Shown: positions 42,736 through 50,638 of the stretch, piece after piece
How positions within the stretch are numbered: position 1 is the first letter of the stretch
How the letters are laid out: each line of letters begins with the position of its first letter
Source: an uncultured Bacilli bacterium
GTDB lineage: Bacteria; Bacillota_I; Bacilli_A; RF39; UBA660
Reading direction: 5' to 3'
Length of the DNA stretch: 64,000 nucleotides
Assembly (NCBI GenBank): GCA_934130405.1
Contig: CAKOXX010000002.1
Location: forward strand, 1 to 64,000
The notes under the pieces: generated by a model
What the model saw: only the letters and a program-made list of their open reading frames with translations
What the model was told of the DNA's origin: nothing
The model's database searches: none
Position numbers and translations under genes: made by a program

Positions 42736-42756
42736 TCTCACCTCCTTTCGGTGAGA
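42736..42756 (-). promoter_or_regulatory. Hairpin around the Rpn ribosome site
   Basis: On the minus strand TCTCACC and GGTGAGA form a perfect seven-base-pair stem; the ribosome-binding GGAGGTGA is partly in the loop and partly in the 3' arm. Confidence 0.55.
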
Positions 42757-42928
42757 CCTAATCTAACACATATAAAAAAGAAGAGCAAATACCGAATTTT
42801 TAAAATTCACCCTTCTTTTTTGCCGAATTTGGCATTTTCAGCTATAGAATTTGCTATTTTCAGGAAAATTTAGACCTGAATTTGCAAAATTACCACTTTT
42901 TAAAAAAAATAATTTTTTTTATCACATA

Positions 42929-42958
42929 GTAAAAGATGAATCGTAAAAATTCATCTTT
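42929..42958 (-). terminator. Terminator of the RNHCP gene
   Basis: AAAGATGAAT (42932-42941) and ATTCATCTTT (42949-42958) form a ten-base-pair stem. On the minus strand TACTATG follows instead of a clean T run. The rest of 42760-42928 holds repeated GAATTTGC/GCAAATTC motifs but no gene. Confidence 0.55.
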
Positions 42959-42970
42959 AATAGTTTTAAT

Positions 42971-43267
42971 CTATTTAGAAATATTAATTATTTCATCTAA
43001 ACTATCATCTGTTGCCATTATGTTTTTGTGTTCTTGATTACATTTTTCACACCGATAGAGTATTTTGTAAGTATCCTTAAACTTTTCAATACCAATTGGT
43101 CTTAATAGACCTTTACACGGATTAGCTCTATCACCAGGCATAATATCTATATGAATAGAGTAAAGACAGTAAGGACAATGATCTCTTGTTGTGTATCCTA
43201 AAGGAGAAATTTCTTTTCCACAATGTATACAAGTAAAACCTTCATCTCTTTTAACAAACTGTTTCAT
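42971..43267 (-). CDS. RNHCP domain protein
   Basis: 98 residues. The family name motif appears as RDHCPYCLYS after FTCIHCGKEISPLGYTT, followed by PGDR, CKGLLRPIGIE and a second Cys pair (YRCEKCNQEHKN). Two zinc-binding Cys pairs suggest a small zinc-ribbon protein, possibly RNA-binding. The start is ATG 43267 after GGTGAT; an upstream in-frame start has no ribosome site. It diverges from the gene at 43347. Confidence 0.88.
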   Translation of the reverse strand: MKQFVKRDEGFTCIHCGKEISPLGYTTRDHCPYCLYSIHIDIMPGDRANPCKGLLRPIGIEKFKDTYKILYRCEKCNQEHKNIMATDDSLDEIINISK

Positions 43268-43346
43268 AAAATCACCATTTAAAGTATAACAATAATTTGT
43301 CAAAAATTCTATTGTTTGTTATGATAAAAATGAAAGAGGTAAGATT

Positions 43347-44471
43347 ATGATTAAATATGAAGCATTAGTTAACAAATATTATTATAATAGTGAAAATCTT
43401 GATAATGTAATAAAGCTACTTAAAGATACTGATTATTATGAAAATTGTAGTAGAGAAAATGTTTCTATTCTTGTAGAATCGGTAAATAAATTCTTAGATG
43501 ATATAAAAGTTCAAAAAGAAAATGTTATTTTAGAACGACATGAAACAGAAGCTGAAGCACGAGCATATTTTGGTGAAGAATTTATTAACAAATTTGATAA
43601 ATTACTTACAGAACTTGATCAACAACAAACCATAGTAGCACTTCATGGAACTGCTCCTGATGATTGTCCAAAGATATGTGAAGAAGGTTTGAAATATACA
43701 TATCCAGCTCTTAATTCTACTGCAATTTCGCAATCAATGGCTTATGGTGAAGGTGAGATGCACTACAATAAATATGAAGGATTGTTAAATTGGAAGCATA
43801 AGAACTACAAGGGATTAGTAATGATTGCCGTTCCTTATGAATGTTATTATAAAGAAGGACTTTGGAATCAATATCAAGCAACAGATAGAGGTATGATTTA
43901 TTGTCAGGATTATAAAATTAATCCAGATTTTGTTGCTGGCTATATAGATGTAAATGATAAGAAAATAGTAGTTAATCCTAAATATAATAGAAATCATGAT
44001 TATACTGGATTAGTAGAAGATATGGATATTTATAGAGAAAATAAAGAGTTAAATAATGACAAGGTTGCAAGTATAATGAGGACAAGTAAAGAAGAATTGC
44101 AATCATCAGTACCAACAAATGTAGAAGAAAAAAAGAAACAGGAAGAAGAAATTGATATCCAAAAAGTACCAGAATATATAGAAAGTTTAAACTATACATT
44201 TAATTCAATTAAAATAGGTTATCCTGATGCGATGAGTGAGGAAAAATATAAAGAAATTTTATCAGACTTATCAAAGGGTTTTACTAAAGTTACTAAAGCA
44301 TTACCTTTATTAAAAACGGAAGAAGAACTAAAAAAAACAACAGAACCAATTTCTCCTTCTCCCAGTACTGTTCAAAGTACAAATGATTTTGTTTTTGATG
44401 ATAACTTTTTTGATGATGATATGGAATGGGAAGATGAATCTTCTATGCAACAAGAAAATAAAAAGTTATAA
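43347..44471 (+). CDS. Unrecognised protein with a possible ADP-ribosyltransferase-like region
   Basis: 374 residues. Residues about 95-205 contain IVALHGTAPDDCPKICEEGL, then SMAYGEGEMHYNKYEG and KGLVMIAVPYECYYKEG. A HGT triplet followed by an I..EGL helix is the usual opening of PARP-like ADP-ribosyltransferases, where His binds NAD and a later Tyr and Glu complete the site. I cannot place the catalytic Glu, so this is only a suggestion. The C-terminal third is acidic and Pro/Ser-rich, ending in DDNFFDDDMEWEDE, probably disordered. No signal peptide. AGAGGTAAG precedes ATG 43347. Confidence 0.5.
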   Translation: MIKYEALVNKYYYNSENLDNVIKLLKDTDYYENCSRENVSILVESVNKFLDDIKVQKENVILERHETEAEARAYFGEEFINKFDKLLTELDQQQTIVALHGTAPDDCPKICEEGLKYTYPALNSTAISQSMAYGEGEMHYNKYEGLLNWKHKNYKGLVMIAVPYECYYKEGLWNQYQATDRGMIYCQDYKINPDFVAGYIDVNDKKIVVNPKYNRNHDYTGLVEDMDIYRENKELNNDKVASIMRTSKEELQSSVPTNVEEKKKQEEEIDIQKVPEYIESLNYTFNSIKIGYPDAMSEEKYKEILSDLSKGFTKVTKALPLLKTEEELKKTTEPISPSPSTVQSTNDFVFDDNFFDDDMEWEDESSMQQENKKL

Positions 44472-44542
44472 TTTTATGGCATAGGTGGTTTGTCAAAAAC
44501 TTCATTATTTGCTATAATTTCTAATGAAAGGTTACGATTTAT

Positions 44543-45244
44543 ATGGAGTTTACAATAGAAGGATTTGAAGGACCACTTGACCTTCTTCTTCATCTTATAA
44601 AAGAAAATAAAATGGACATATTTGATATTGAAATAAATCTAATAACAGAACAATATCTAAAATATATTCATAATATGGAAAAAGTAAATCTTGAAGTATC
44701 AGAGTATTTAGTTTTAGCTAGTGAACTTATTGAAATAAAAGCAAAGATGTTACTTCCTAGAAAACAACAAGAAAGTGAAAAAGAAGAAGAGGACCCAAGA
44801 GAAGAATTAGTTAATAAATTATTAGAATATCAGGCTTATAAAGAAATTAGTAAAGATTTAAAAGAAAAAGAAGAATTAAGAAAAGAAATTTATACTAAAG
44901 CACCAGAAAGATATAGTGATTATCAAGAGGAAGAAGTCACTTTTGAAGGTGGTTCTGTTGATTTACTAGTAGATGCTTTTAAGAAATTTTTATTAAGAAA
45001 ACAAGAAGAAAAACCACTTAATACTAAAGTAACTAAAAAAGGTATAACTGTGTCTAGTAGAAGATATGAAATAAAAAACTTACTTAAAGAAAAAGGAAGA
45101 GTTAACTTTTACCAGATGTTTACTGTTCCAACAAAAGAATATATAGTGGTTACTTTTCTAGCTATATTAGAAATGGCTAAAAATAAAGAGTTAATTATTC
45201 ATCAAGAAGGTATTTATGATGAAATAATTTGTGAGGGGGTCTAA
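44543..45244 (+). CDS. scpA: Segregation and condensation protein A
   Basis: 233 residues, kleisin subunit of the Smc-ScpAB complex that organises and segregates the chromosome. FEGPLDLLLHLIKENKMDIFDIEI at the N-terminus (Smc neck-binding part), YLVLASELIEIKAKMLLPR and the C-terminal winged helix VVTFLAILEMAKNKELIIHQEG are all present. scpB follows one base after its stop. Confidence 0.95.
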   Translation: MEFTIEGFEGPLDLLLHLIKENKMDIFDIEINLITEQYLKYIHNMEKVNLEVSEYLVLASELIEIKAKMLLPRKQQESEKEEEDPREELVNKLLEYQAYKEISKDLKEKEELRKEIYTKAPERYSDYQEEEVTFEGGSVDLLVDAFKKFLLRKQEEKPLNTKVTKKGITVSSRRYEIKNLLKEKGRVNFYQMFTVPTKEYIVVTFLAILEMAKNKELIIHQEGIYDEIICEGV

Positions 45245-45245
45245 G

Positions 45246-45812
45246 ATGGAAGCAGTACTTGAAGGATTATTGTTTGTAGTAGGAGATGATGGATTATCTC
45301 TTGAACAAATTAAAGATATCTTAGAAATCGATTTTGAAGAAATTAAAGCATTAATTGCATCTTTACAAGAAGAATACTCAAAAAGTAATAGGGGAATAAA
45401 GATAGAATTTTTAGGTAATAAATTAAAACTTACTACTAAGAAAGAACATCATTTATATTACCAAAAGTTATTAGAAAATAAAGAAACACATTCATTAAGT
45501 CAGGCAGCTCTTGAAACACTTGCTATTGTAGCTTATAATCAACCATTAACGAGAATTCAAGTTGATCAATTAAGAGGAATAGCTAGTGGACCAATGATTG
45601 GAAAATTAGTTGCTAAAGGATTTATTAAAGAAGCTGGTAGAAGTAATTTACCAGGAAGACCTATTCTTTATGAAACAACAAGTGATTTTCTAGATTATTT
45701 TGGACTTGCTAATATTGATGACTTACCAGATATGCGAGACTTTTTAAGTAATAGTGAAGATAAAGATGAAGAAGTAGATTTGTATGAATCTAAATACAAA
45801 GAAACTGTATAA
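45246..45812 (+). CDS. scpB: Segregation and condensation protein B
   Basis: 188 residues, two winged-helix domains: MEAVLEGLLFVVGDDGLSLEQI, then LSQAALETLAIVAYNQPLTRIQVDQLRGI and GRSNLPGRPILYETT. It dimerises and binds ScpA in the condensin complex. The start is ATG 45246 after GAGGGGGT; an in-frame start five codons earlier lies inside scpA. A terminator follows at 45819. Confidence 0.95.
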   Translation: MEAVLEGLLFVVGDDGLSLEQIKDILEIDFEEIKALIASLQEEYSKSNRGIKIEFLGNKLKLTTKKEHHLYYQKLLENKETHSLSQAALETLAIVAYNQPLTRIQVDQLRGIASGPMIGKLVAKGFIKEAGRSNLPGRPILYETTSDFLDYFGLANIDDLPDMRDFLSNSEDKDEEVDLYESKYKETV

Positions 45813-45818
45813 TTAATG

Positions 45819-45853
45819 AAACTGGTCAATGGTTTTACTATACCAGTTTTTTC
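45819..45853 (+). terminator. Terminator of scpAB
   Basis: AAACTGGT (45819-45826) and ACCAGTTT (45842-45849) form an eight-base-pair stem, then TTTC. Confidence 0.8.
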
Positions 45854-45856
45854 TTG

Positions 45857-45885
45857 TTGTTAAAAGTCAAGTATTATGATATTAT
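45857..45885 (+). promoter_or_regulatory. Promoter of surface-protein leader 2
   Basis: TTGTTA (45857-45862), 17-base spacer, TATTAT (45880-45885) with TGA before it. Sequence from TATTATGATATTATT through GATATTTGATAA is nearly the same as at leader 1 (6967-7006). Confidence 0.7.
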
Positions 45886-45935
45886 TAAGATGTCAAGAAT
45901 ACTGATATTTGATAATAGGAAGGTAGGAGACAGTT

Positions 45936-46013
45936 GTGGTAGTAGTAGTAAAAGACTGTCAAAAACTAAATACTAATGTAAGAAGTAGTGTACCTACTTT
46001 CTTTTTTCAATGA
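45936..46013 (+). CDS. Putative leader peptide ORF of surface-protein gene 2
   Basis: GTG 45936 lies six bases after AGGAG (45925-45929) and opens a 25-residue frame (VVVVVKDCQKLNTNVRSSV then PTFFFQ) ending at TGA 46011-46013, at the very edge of the terminator hairpin. TNVRSSVPTFF matches TNLRKRLTFF of leader 1 with a one-codon indel, so the frame is kept. It begins with a (GTA)4 repeat and has no G tract, so unlike leader 1 it would always run up to the terminator. Inference only. Confidence 0.4.
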   Translation: MVVVVKDCQKLNTNVRSSVPTFFFQ

Positions 46014-46050
46014 TAGATTAATATCAAAAAGGTATAAATCTATCTTTTTT
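46012..46050 (+). promoter_or_regulatory. Attenuator terminator in leader 2
   Basis: GATAGATT (46012-46019) and AATCTATC (46037-46044) followed by six T, 35 bases before the start codon and downstream of the promoter. Upstream, GTAGG (45923-45927) can pair with CCTAC (45993-45997), the counterpart of the long-range stem in leader 1. Confidence 0.7.
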
Positions 46051-46084
46051 GTTAAATACTAAAATAGAAAGTGGGTCTTAGTTT

Positions 46085-47947
46085 ATGCGTAATAAGAACA
46101 AATCTTTTTTATTTATAATACTTATTTTAATCCTATTAATAGCAGTAATTGGTATCAGTTATGCAGCTTTCTCCTATACAGGTACAGGTCAAAAATTGAA
46201 TACTATTACAACAGGTGCAATATCTATGGAGTATGTTGAAAGTACTAATGTCATTTCTATGAATAATGCACTTCCAACGACTGATGCTACTGGAAAGAAG
46301 TTATCAGATTCTGGAGAATACTTTGATTTTACCGTTAAATCATCAATCGCCGGAAACACTGATATCAACTATGAAATAGCAGCAAAAGAGGAAAATGGTA
46401 ATACCTTTTCAGGACAAAATGTTAAATTTTATCTAACAAAAGTCAATGCCGATGGAAGTGAAGAAGAAGCAATGCCCCCAAAGACCTATTCCGAAGACCC
46501 AACCGGAAATGTCTATACTGGCAGACCATCCGATATGATGAGTCTATTTGTTGGTAATTTAAATCAACAAGGTGATACCGAAATAAAATATAGATTGAGA
46601 TTATGGGTCGATGAAAATTATAATCCACAAAGTGATAATGGTGGACTAGTATATAAAGTAAAAGTAAATGTCTATGGACAAACAAGTGATACTGTAGCGG
46701 AGGTAGAAGATACCTATTGTAAAGATAATGGATTTAATACTTTATCCGATTGTATGTTAGTAATGAATAATCATGAAGCATCAGTAGAAACAGCTAAAAC
46801 TAATATTAATGCTAAAGGTACCCCAGACTTTTCTAAAACAGCCACCACTGATGAAGGATTATTTATGGCGGAAGATGATGACGGTCCTAGTTATTATTAT
46901 AGAGGAGCAGTTAAGAATAATTATGTATCCTTTGCAGGATACACTTGGAGAATTATCCGTCAAAATGGAGATAGAAGTGTCAGAATGATATATTCTGGAA
47001 AGACAACGAGTGATACAGGTGAAGCAACAATCGGAAATTCACAGTTTGCCAATAAATCTTTGGATCCAACCTATGTTGGCTATAAATATAATGAAAAATT
47101 TTCACTACATGAAAACAATGATATAACTAAATATACGTCATTTGTAAATACAACAAAATACAACTTTGGAACAGGATACACCTTTGATGAATCAACTAAG
47201 AAATTCACTTTAACTGGAACTATTAAGCAATTAACATGGAATGATAATCATGATGAAATAGTATCAGGAAAATTATATAGTTGTCTAAATAAAGATTGTA
47301 ATATTATCTATAAAATAAATGATTATTTTGATGACAGAATAATGATAGTTCAGCCAATATCATATAGTAGTGACAGTTATGTTGATGCAGTAACAAATAA
47401 TGTGAGCTCAACTATGAAAAACACTTTAGATACATGGTATAAAAATAATTTAATAGGTTATTCATCGTACTTAACAGATGAAGTGGTTTGCAATGATCGA
47501 AGTATTTCTACCGGTACAGGATACAAAATAGACAATTATACATTTTATAGCTCATATGATAGACTTGCTAATCATAGATTACCAAGTTTAAAATGTGCTC
47601 AAGATAATGATAAATTTAAAATGTCAAATGATAGTGCTAAATTAGATTATCCAATATCACTTATCACAGCAGATGAGGTGGCAATGGCTGGCGGAGTATC
47701 AAATATATCTAATAGTAATTATTATTTATACAACGGTCATAGTAATTGGACAATGACTCCTGGCTATTTTGATCCTTATGGAACTTATGCAAGTGTCTGG
47801 GGAGTAGGACAGAAGGGTGAGTTATATCCTTGGGGTAATACTATTTATTATTTTGAAATATGTCCAGTTATAAATCTAAAAGCAGATGTTCAAATCACAA
47901 AGGGAGATGGAACTGCTTTAAATCCATATGTTATTTCAGTTGACTAA
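46085..47947 (+). CDS. Large surface protein, paralogue of 7203-9065
   Basis: 620 residues, the same length and plan as its paralogue: N-terminal hydrophobic segment ending GISYAAF, a beta-rich TasA/camelysin-like region, and the DUF6273/FGE-like C-terminal part (YYYRGAVKNNYVSFAGYTWRI onward). Residues 30-280 are nearly identical between the copies, with many silent DNA changes, while the last 100 differ heavily (NWTMTPGYF versus YWTLSPSDF; IYYFEICPVINLK versus VANNFGIRPVINLK). Four Cys pairs are shared. Controlled by leader 2. Unlike copy 1 it is not followed by a second surface gene. Confidence 0.75.
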   Translation: MRNKNKSFLFIILILILLIAVIGISYAAFSYTGTGQKLNTITTGAISMEYVESTNVISMNNALPTTDATGKKLSDSGEYFDFTVKSSIAGNTDINYEIAAKEENGNTFSGQNVKFYLTKVNADGSEEEAMPPKTYSEDPTGNVYTGRPSDMMSLFVGNLNQQGDTEIKYRLRLWVDENYNPQSDNGGLVYKVKVNVYGQTSDTVAEVEDTYCKDNGFNTLSDCMLVMNNHEASVETAKTNINAKGTPDFSKTATTDEGLFMAEDDDGPSYYYRGAVKNNYVSFAGYTWRIIRQNGDRSVRMIYSGKTTSDTGEATIGNSQFANKSLDPTYVGYKYNEKFSLHENNDITKYTSFVNTTKYNFGTGYTFDESTKKFTLTGTIKQLTWNDNHDEIVSGKLYSCLNKDCNIIYKINDYFDDRIMIVQPISYSSDSYVDAVTNNVSSTMKNTLDTWYKNNLIGYSSYLTDEVVCNDRSISTGTGYKIDNYTFYSSYDRLANHRLPSLKCAQDNDKFKMSNDSAKLDYPISLITADEVAMAGGVSNISNSNYYLYNGHSNWTMTPGYFDPYGTYASVWGVGQKGELYPWGNTIYYFEICPVINLKADVQITKGDGTALNPYVISVD

Positions 47948-47952
47948 AAATA

Positions 47953-47988
47953 AAAAGATAGTTGATGGTAATCATTGCTATCTTTTAA
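47953..47988 (+). terminator. Terminator of surface-protein gene 2
   Basis: AAAAGATAG (47953-47961) and CTATCTTTT (47978-47986) form a nine-base-pair stem ending in a T run. Confidence 0.75.
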
Positions 47989-48001
47989 TATGAAAAATTT
48001 A

Positions 48002-48030
48002 TTGTTAAAGATAGCAATATCTGATATTAT
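48002..48030 (+). promoter_or_regulatory. Promoter of the 48066 gene
   Basis: TTGTTA (48002-48007), 17-base spacer ending CTGA, TATTAT (48025-48030). It has the same -35, spacing and TGA-TATTAT form as the two surface-protein promoters. Confidence 0.6.
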
Positions 48031-48065
48031 CATATTAGAGGGTAAGATATTAGGAGTAATTGATT

Positions 48066-50012
48066 ATGGAAAAAAATAAGAAAAAGATTAAATGGTTGAT
48101 ACTAGGTTATTTACTATTATTTGTAATTTTACTATCTTTTTATTTAATAAATTCTACTGCTTTGATGGAAAATTGTTATGAAGTAATATACTTGTCATTG
48201 GTGTATGTTTTAACATTACCATTTATTGTTGGAAGGAAAGTTATTCATAAAAAAGTAATTTATCCTTTGTACTTTTTACTAGCTATTTTACTATCTTTGT
48301 TTGCTTATAAAATTACTTATTTTGGCTATTCTATTGTTACTTTATTTCTATTTGCAGTATCGGTTACTCCCATAATTTATCAAAAACTATCAAAAAATAA
48401 TTTAAAGAAAACATTTAGAGTATTAATTCCATTACTATTATTGATTATAAGTGTAGCTTATATTTTTAACGAAACAGCCATTTTCTATTCACCTTCATCT
48501 CCTGATATTTCTTTTCCTTTTTCTTTCACAAAAGAGGAAAGAGATATTTATGTTGGAAAATATAAAATAAGTGTTATTGATAATCAAAAGGAAAAGACAG
48601 AACTACGTTTAATTGTTACTGATGATATTCATAAATTTAAAACAGGAGTTACTTCTAATTATTATAACTATTATAATACTACATTGGAAGTTTATAAAAA
48701 TGATACTTTAAAACAAAAATATTATTTCATAAATACGAGTGTTCTAGCTGATAGTTTAACTCTTGAATGTCTTGGTAGTAATGATGGTAATCCGACTAGT
48801 AAATTAGATGAAGAGTTAGATGGTACTTATGTTTATCTTTCTTTTAAAGATGATGTTTATGAATTAGATACAGCTTTTATTGATGATATAACTGATAAAG
48901 TTGTTTTAAGTAAAGTAGATGAATTTGAAGATACTCCAAAGAATACTGTAACTAAAGAATTCTATTTTTATGATGATAATCATGGTCACTATGGCATTTC
49001 TTATAGTGAACCATCAGAAGATAAAACAGTACTTAGTCATTATACTTGTACTACTGATGACTGTAGTGCTAACTATGCAACTAATTATTTTTCAGTAATT
49101 AAAGATAGTCAATATTATGTATTTAATGTTAAGACCGGGAAGATAACTAATACTTTATCAACAACAAAAAAATATGGCATTATGGATCTTGTAATGAAAG
49201 ATAATTTACCAGTTGGCTTGCTCCTAGATGATATGGAAACAACAAAATTAAAGATGAGTTATTATGATTTTGCCGCTGATAAAGAAACGATTGATACTAA
49301 AATGTGTGATTATATTCGAATTGATAGCAATGTTAAAGGAAATGATTACTTGTATTGTGCACATGGTAATTATTCAAGTTTAGTAGATACTAATGGTAAT
49401 ATTGTTAAAGCAGGAGTTACTGGTTCAATAGGGGATAGTAAAGATAATGTTTATTTCTATGAAAGTGATTATCCAGATGGCATACTACACCTAACTCCTA
49501 CTATTAAGAAACTTTATGATAAGGATTTTAATATAATCTATACTGCTGAAAATAATGATGAAAAACTAAAACTATATAACATAGTAACGGACAAAGATAG
49601 TATAACTTATGGAACGAATAAGAAATTTTATACTTATAAAAGCAATACCAAAACTAATGAAAGTAAAGAAGCGTATAAGGATATCTATAAAATATTTAAT
49701 GATTATGCGATTGTTAATAAAGATGACTATGTCACTATTATTGATTATAAAGAAAAAGTTGTTACTACTTTATGTAAATTAACATCAGAAAATAAAATTA
49801 AAGAAACATTTATGCTTAATGATAATAGTGCTATTGTAATAAGAATAACTGACTCTAATATAACTGTTAGTGATATAGAAGTGACAGAAGAAAATAAAGA
49901 CATTCTTAATGATAAAGAAAAGTTTGAAAAGTATAAGGAAGATCATGCTGTTTATGAATATACTTATTATATTAATGAAGCAAGATTAGAAAAGAAAGCT
50001 GACTTTATATAG
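48066..50012 (+). CDS. Unrecognised multi-pass membrane protein with large C-terminal domain
   Basis: 648 residues. Residues 1-140 contain four to five membrane helices (KWLILGYLLLFVILLSFYLI; LSLVYVLTLPFIVG; IYPLYFLLAILLSLFAY; VLIPLLLLIISVAYIF). The remaining 500 residues are beta-rich and probably outside, with repeated short strands (KYGIMDLVMKDNLPVGLLLDD; GNDYLYCAHGNYSSLVDTNGNIVKAG), which could be a beta-propeller, but I see no diagnostic repeat. A Cys pair (YTCTTDDC) lies near residue 335. AGGAG at 48052 fits ATG 48066 better than TTG 48060. Function unknown. Confidence 0.6.
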   Translation: MEKNKKKIKWLILGYLLLFVILLSFYLINSTALMENCYEVIYLSLVYVLTLPFIVGRKVIHKKVIYPLYFLLAILLSLFAYKITYFGYSIVTLFLFAVSVTPIIYQKLSKNNLKKTFRVLIPLLLLIISVAYIFNETAIFYSPSSPDISFPFSFTKEERDIYVGKYKISVIDNQKEKTELRLIVTDDIHKFKTGVTSNYYNYYNTTLEVYKNDTLKQKYYFINTSVLADSLTLECLGSNDGNPTSKLDEELDGTYVYLSFKDDVYELDTAFIDDITDKVVLSKVDEFEDTPKNTVTKEFYFYDDNHGHYGISYSEPSEDKTVLSHYTCTTDDCSANYATNYFSVIKDSQYYVFNVKTGKITNTLSTTKKYGIMDLVMKDNLPVGLLLDDMETTKLKMSYYDFAADKETIDTKMCDYIRIDSNVKGNDYLYCAHGNYSSLVDTNGNIVKAGVTGSIGDSKDNVYFYESDYPDGILHLTPTIKKLYDKDFNIIYTAENNDEKLKLYNIVTDKDSITYGTNKKFYTYKSNTKTNESKEAYKDIYKIFNDYAIVNKDDYVTIIDYKEKVVTTLCKLTSENKIKETFMLNDNSAIVIRITDSNITVSDIEVTEENKDILNDKEKFEKYKEDHAVYEYTYYINEARLEKKADFI

Positions 50013-50027
50013 AAAAAGAAATGTAAA

Positions 50028-50585
50028 TTATCTACTACATTTCTTTTTAAGTACTAAACTTTTAGGTTTCATTTCTGTAACTTGTGTATGATAGAACTTT
50101 TCTCTCATATATTCTGCTACTTGTTCGTCATTAATATTACCATGTTCAAAAATTACTTGATGATATATATTTTGTGCTGTTTCAAATGGAAGTATTAAGT
50201 CAGTATGAGTTCCTTTACTTCTAATTAAGTTATAATCACTATGTAAATGTTCTTTTATATAATTATAAGATGCTAATCTATCAGGAGTAAGCCAACTTTT
50301 ATCTTCCCTTAAAGTAGTAGAATCAAGTCCACATTTTACACAAGTACAAAATCTATTGTGTTCATTACCTTCGATAGTATCAACAAATAAGTGTTCACAA
50401 TTTTCAAATTCGTTAAATCTTATTTCTTGAAATATTTGACTTTCTTCTCTAAATAATTCATCTTCCACTTTGCTAAGTGCAAAATATCTTTTAACAGTTT
50501 CATTGTTTGCTAATAGTTCAAGTTCATTTTCTACTCGCATTCTTTTACTTCTTGTTTCTTCATATTTCTTTTCTAATTCATTCAT
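50028..50585 (-). CDS. Unrecognised protein with Cys/His zinc-ribbon-like segment
   Basis: 185 residues. The N-terminal 60 residues are a charged coiled coil (YEETRSKRMRVENELELL). The middle part holds CEHLF ... NRFCTCVKCGLDS, a likely zinc-binding ribbon, and the C-terminal part is helical (FETAQNIYHQVIF) with a basic end (LVLKKKCSR). No signal or membrane segment. AGGAGGGTT precedes ATG 50585. Convergent with the preceding membrane protein. Function unknown. Confidence 0.6.
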   Translation of the reverse strand: MNELEKKYEETRSKRMRVENELELLANNETVKRYFALSKVEDELFREESQIFQEIRFNEFENCEHLFVDTIEGNEHNRFCTCVKCGLDSTTLREDKSWLTPDRLASYNYIKEHLHSDYNLIRSKGTHTDLILPFETAQNIYHQVIFEHGNINDEQVAEYMREKFYHTQVTEMKPKSLVLKKKCSR

Positions 50586-50638
50586 TTAATATAACCCTCC
50601 TTGCGCTTAGATAGTATACAATAATATTATGCAAAAGT

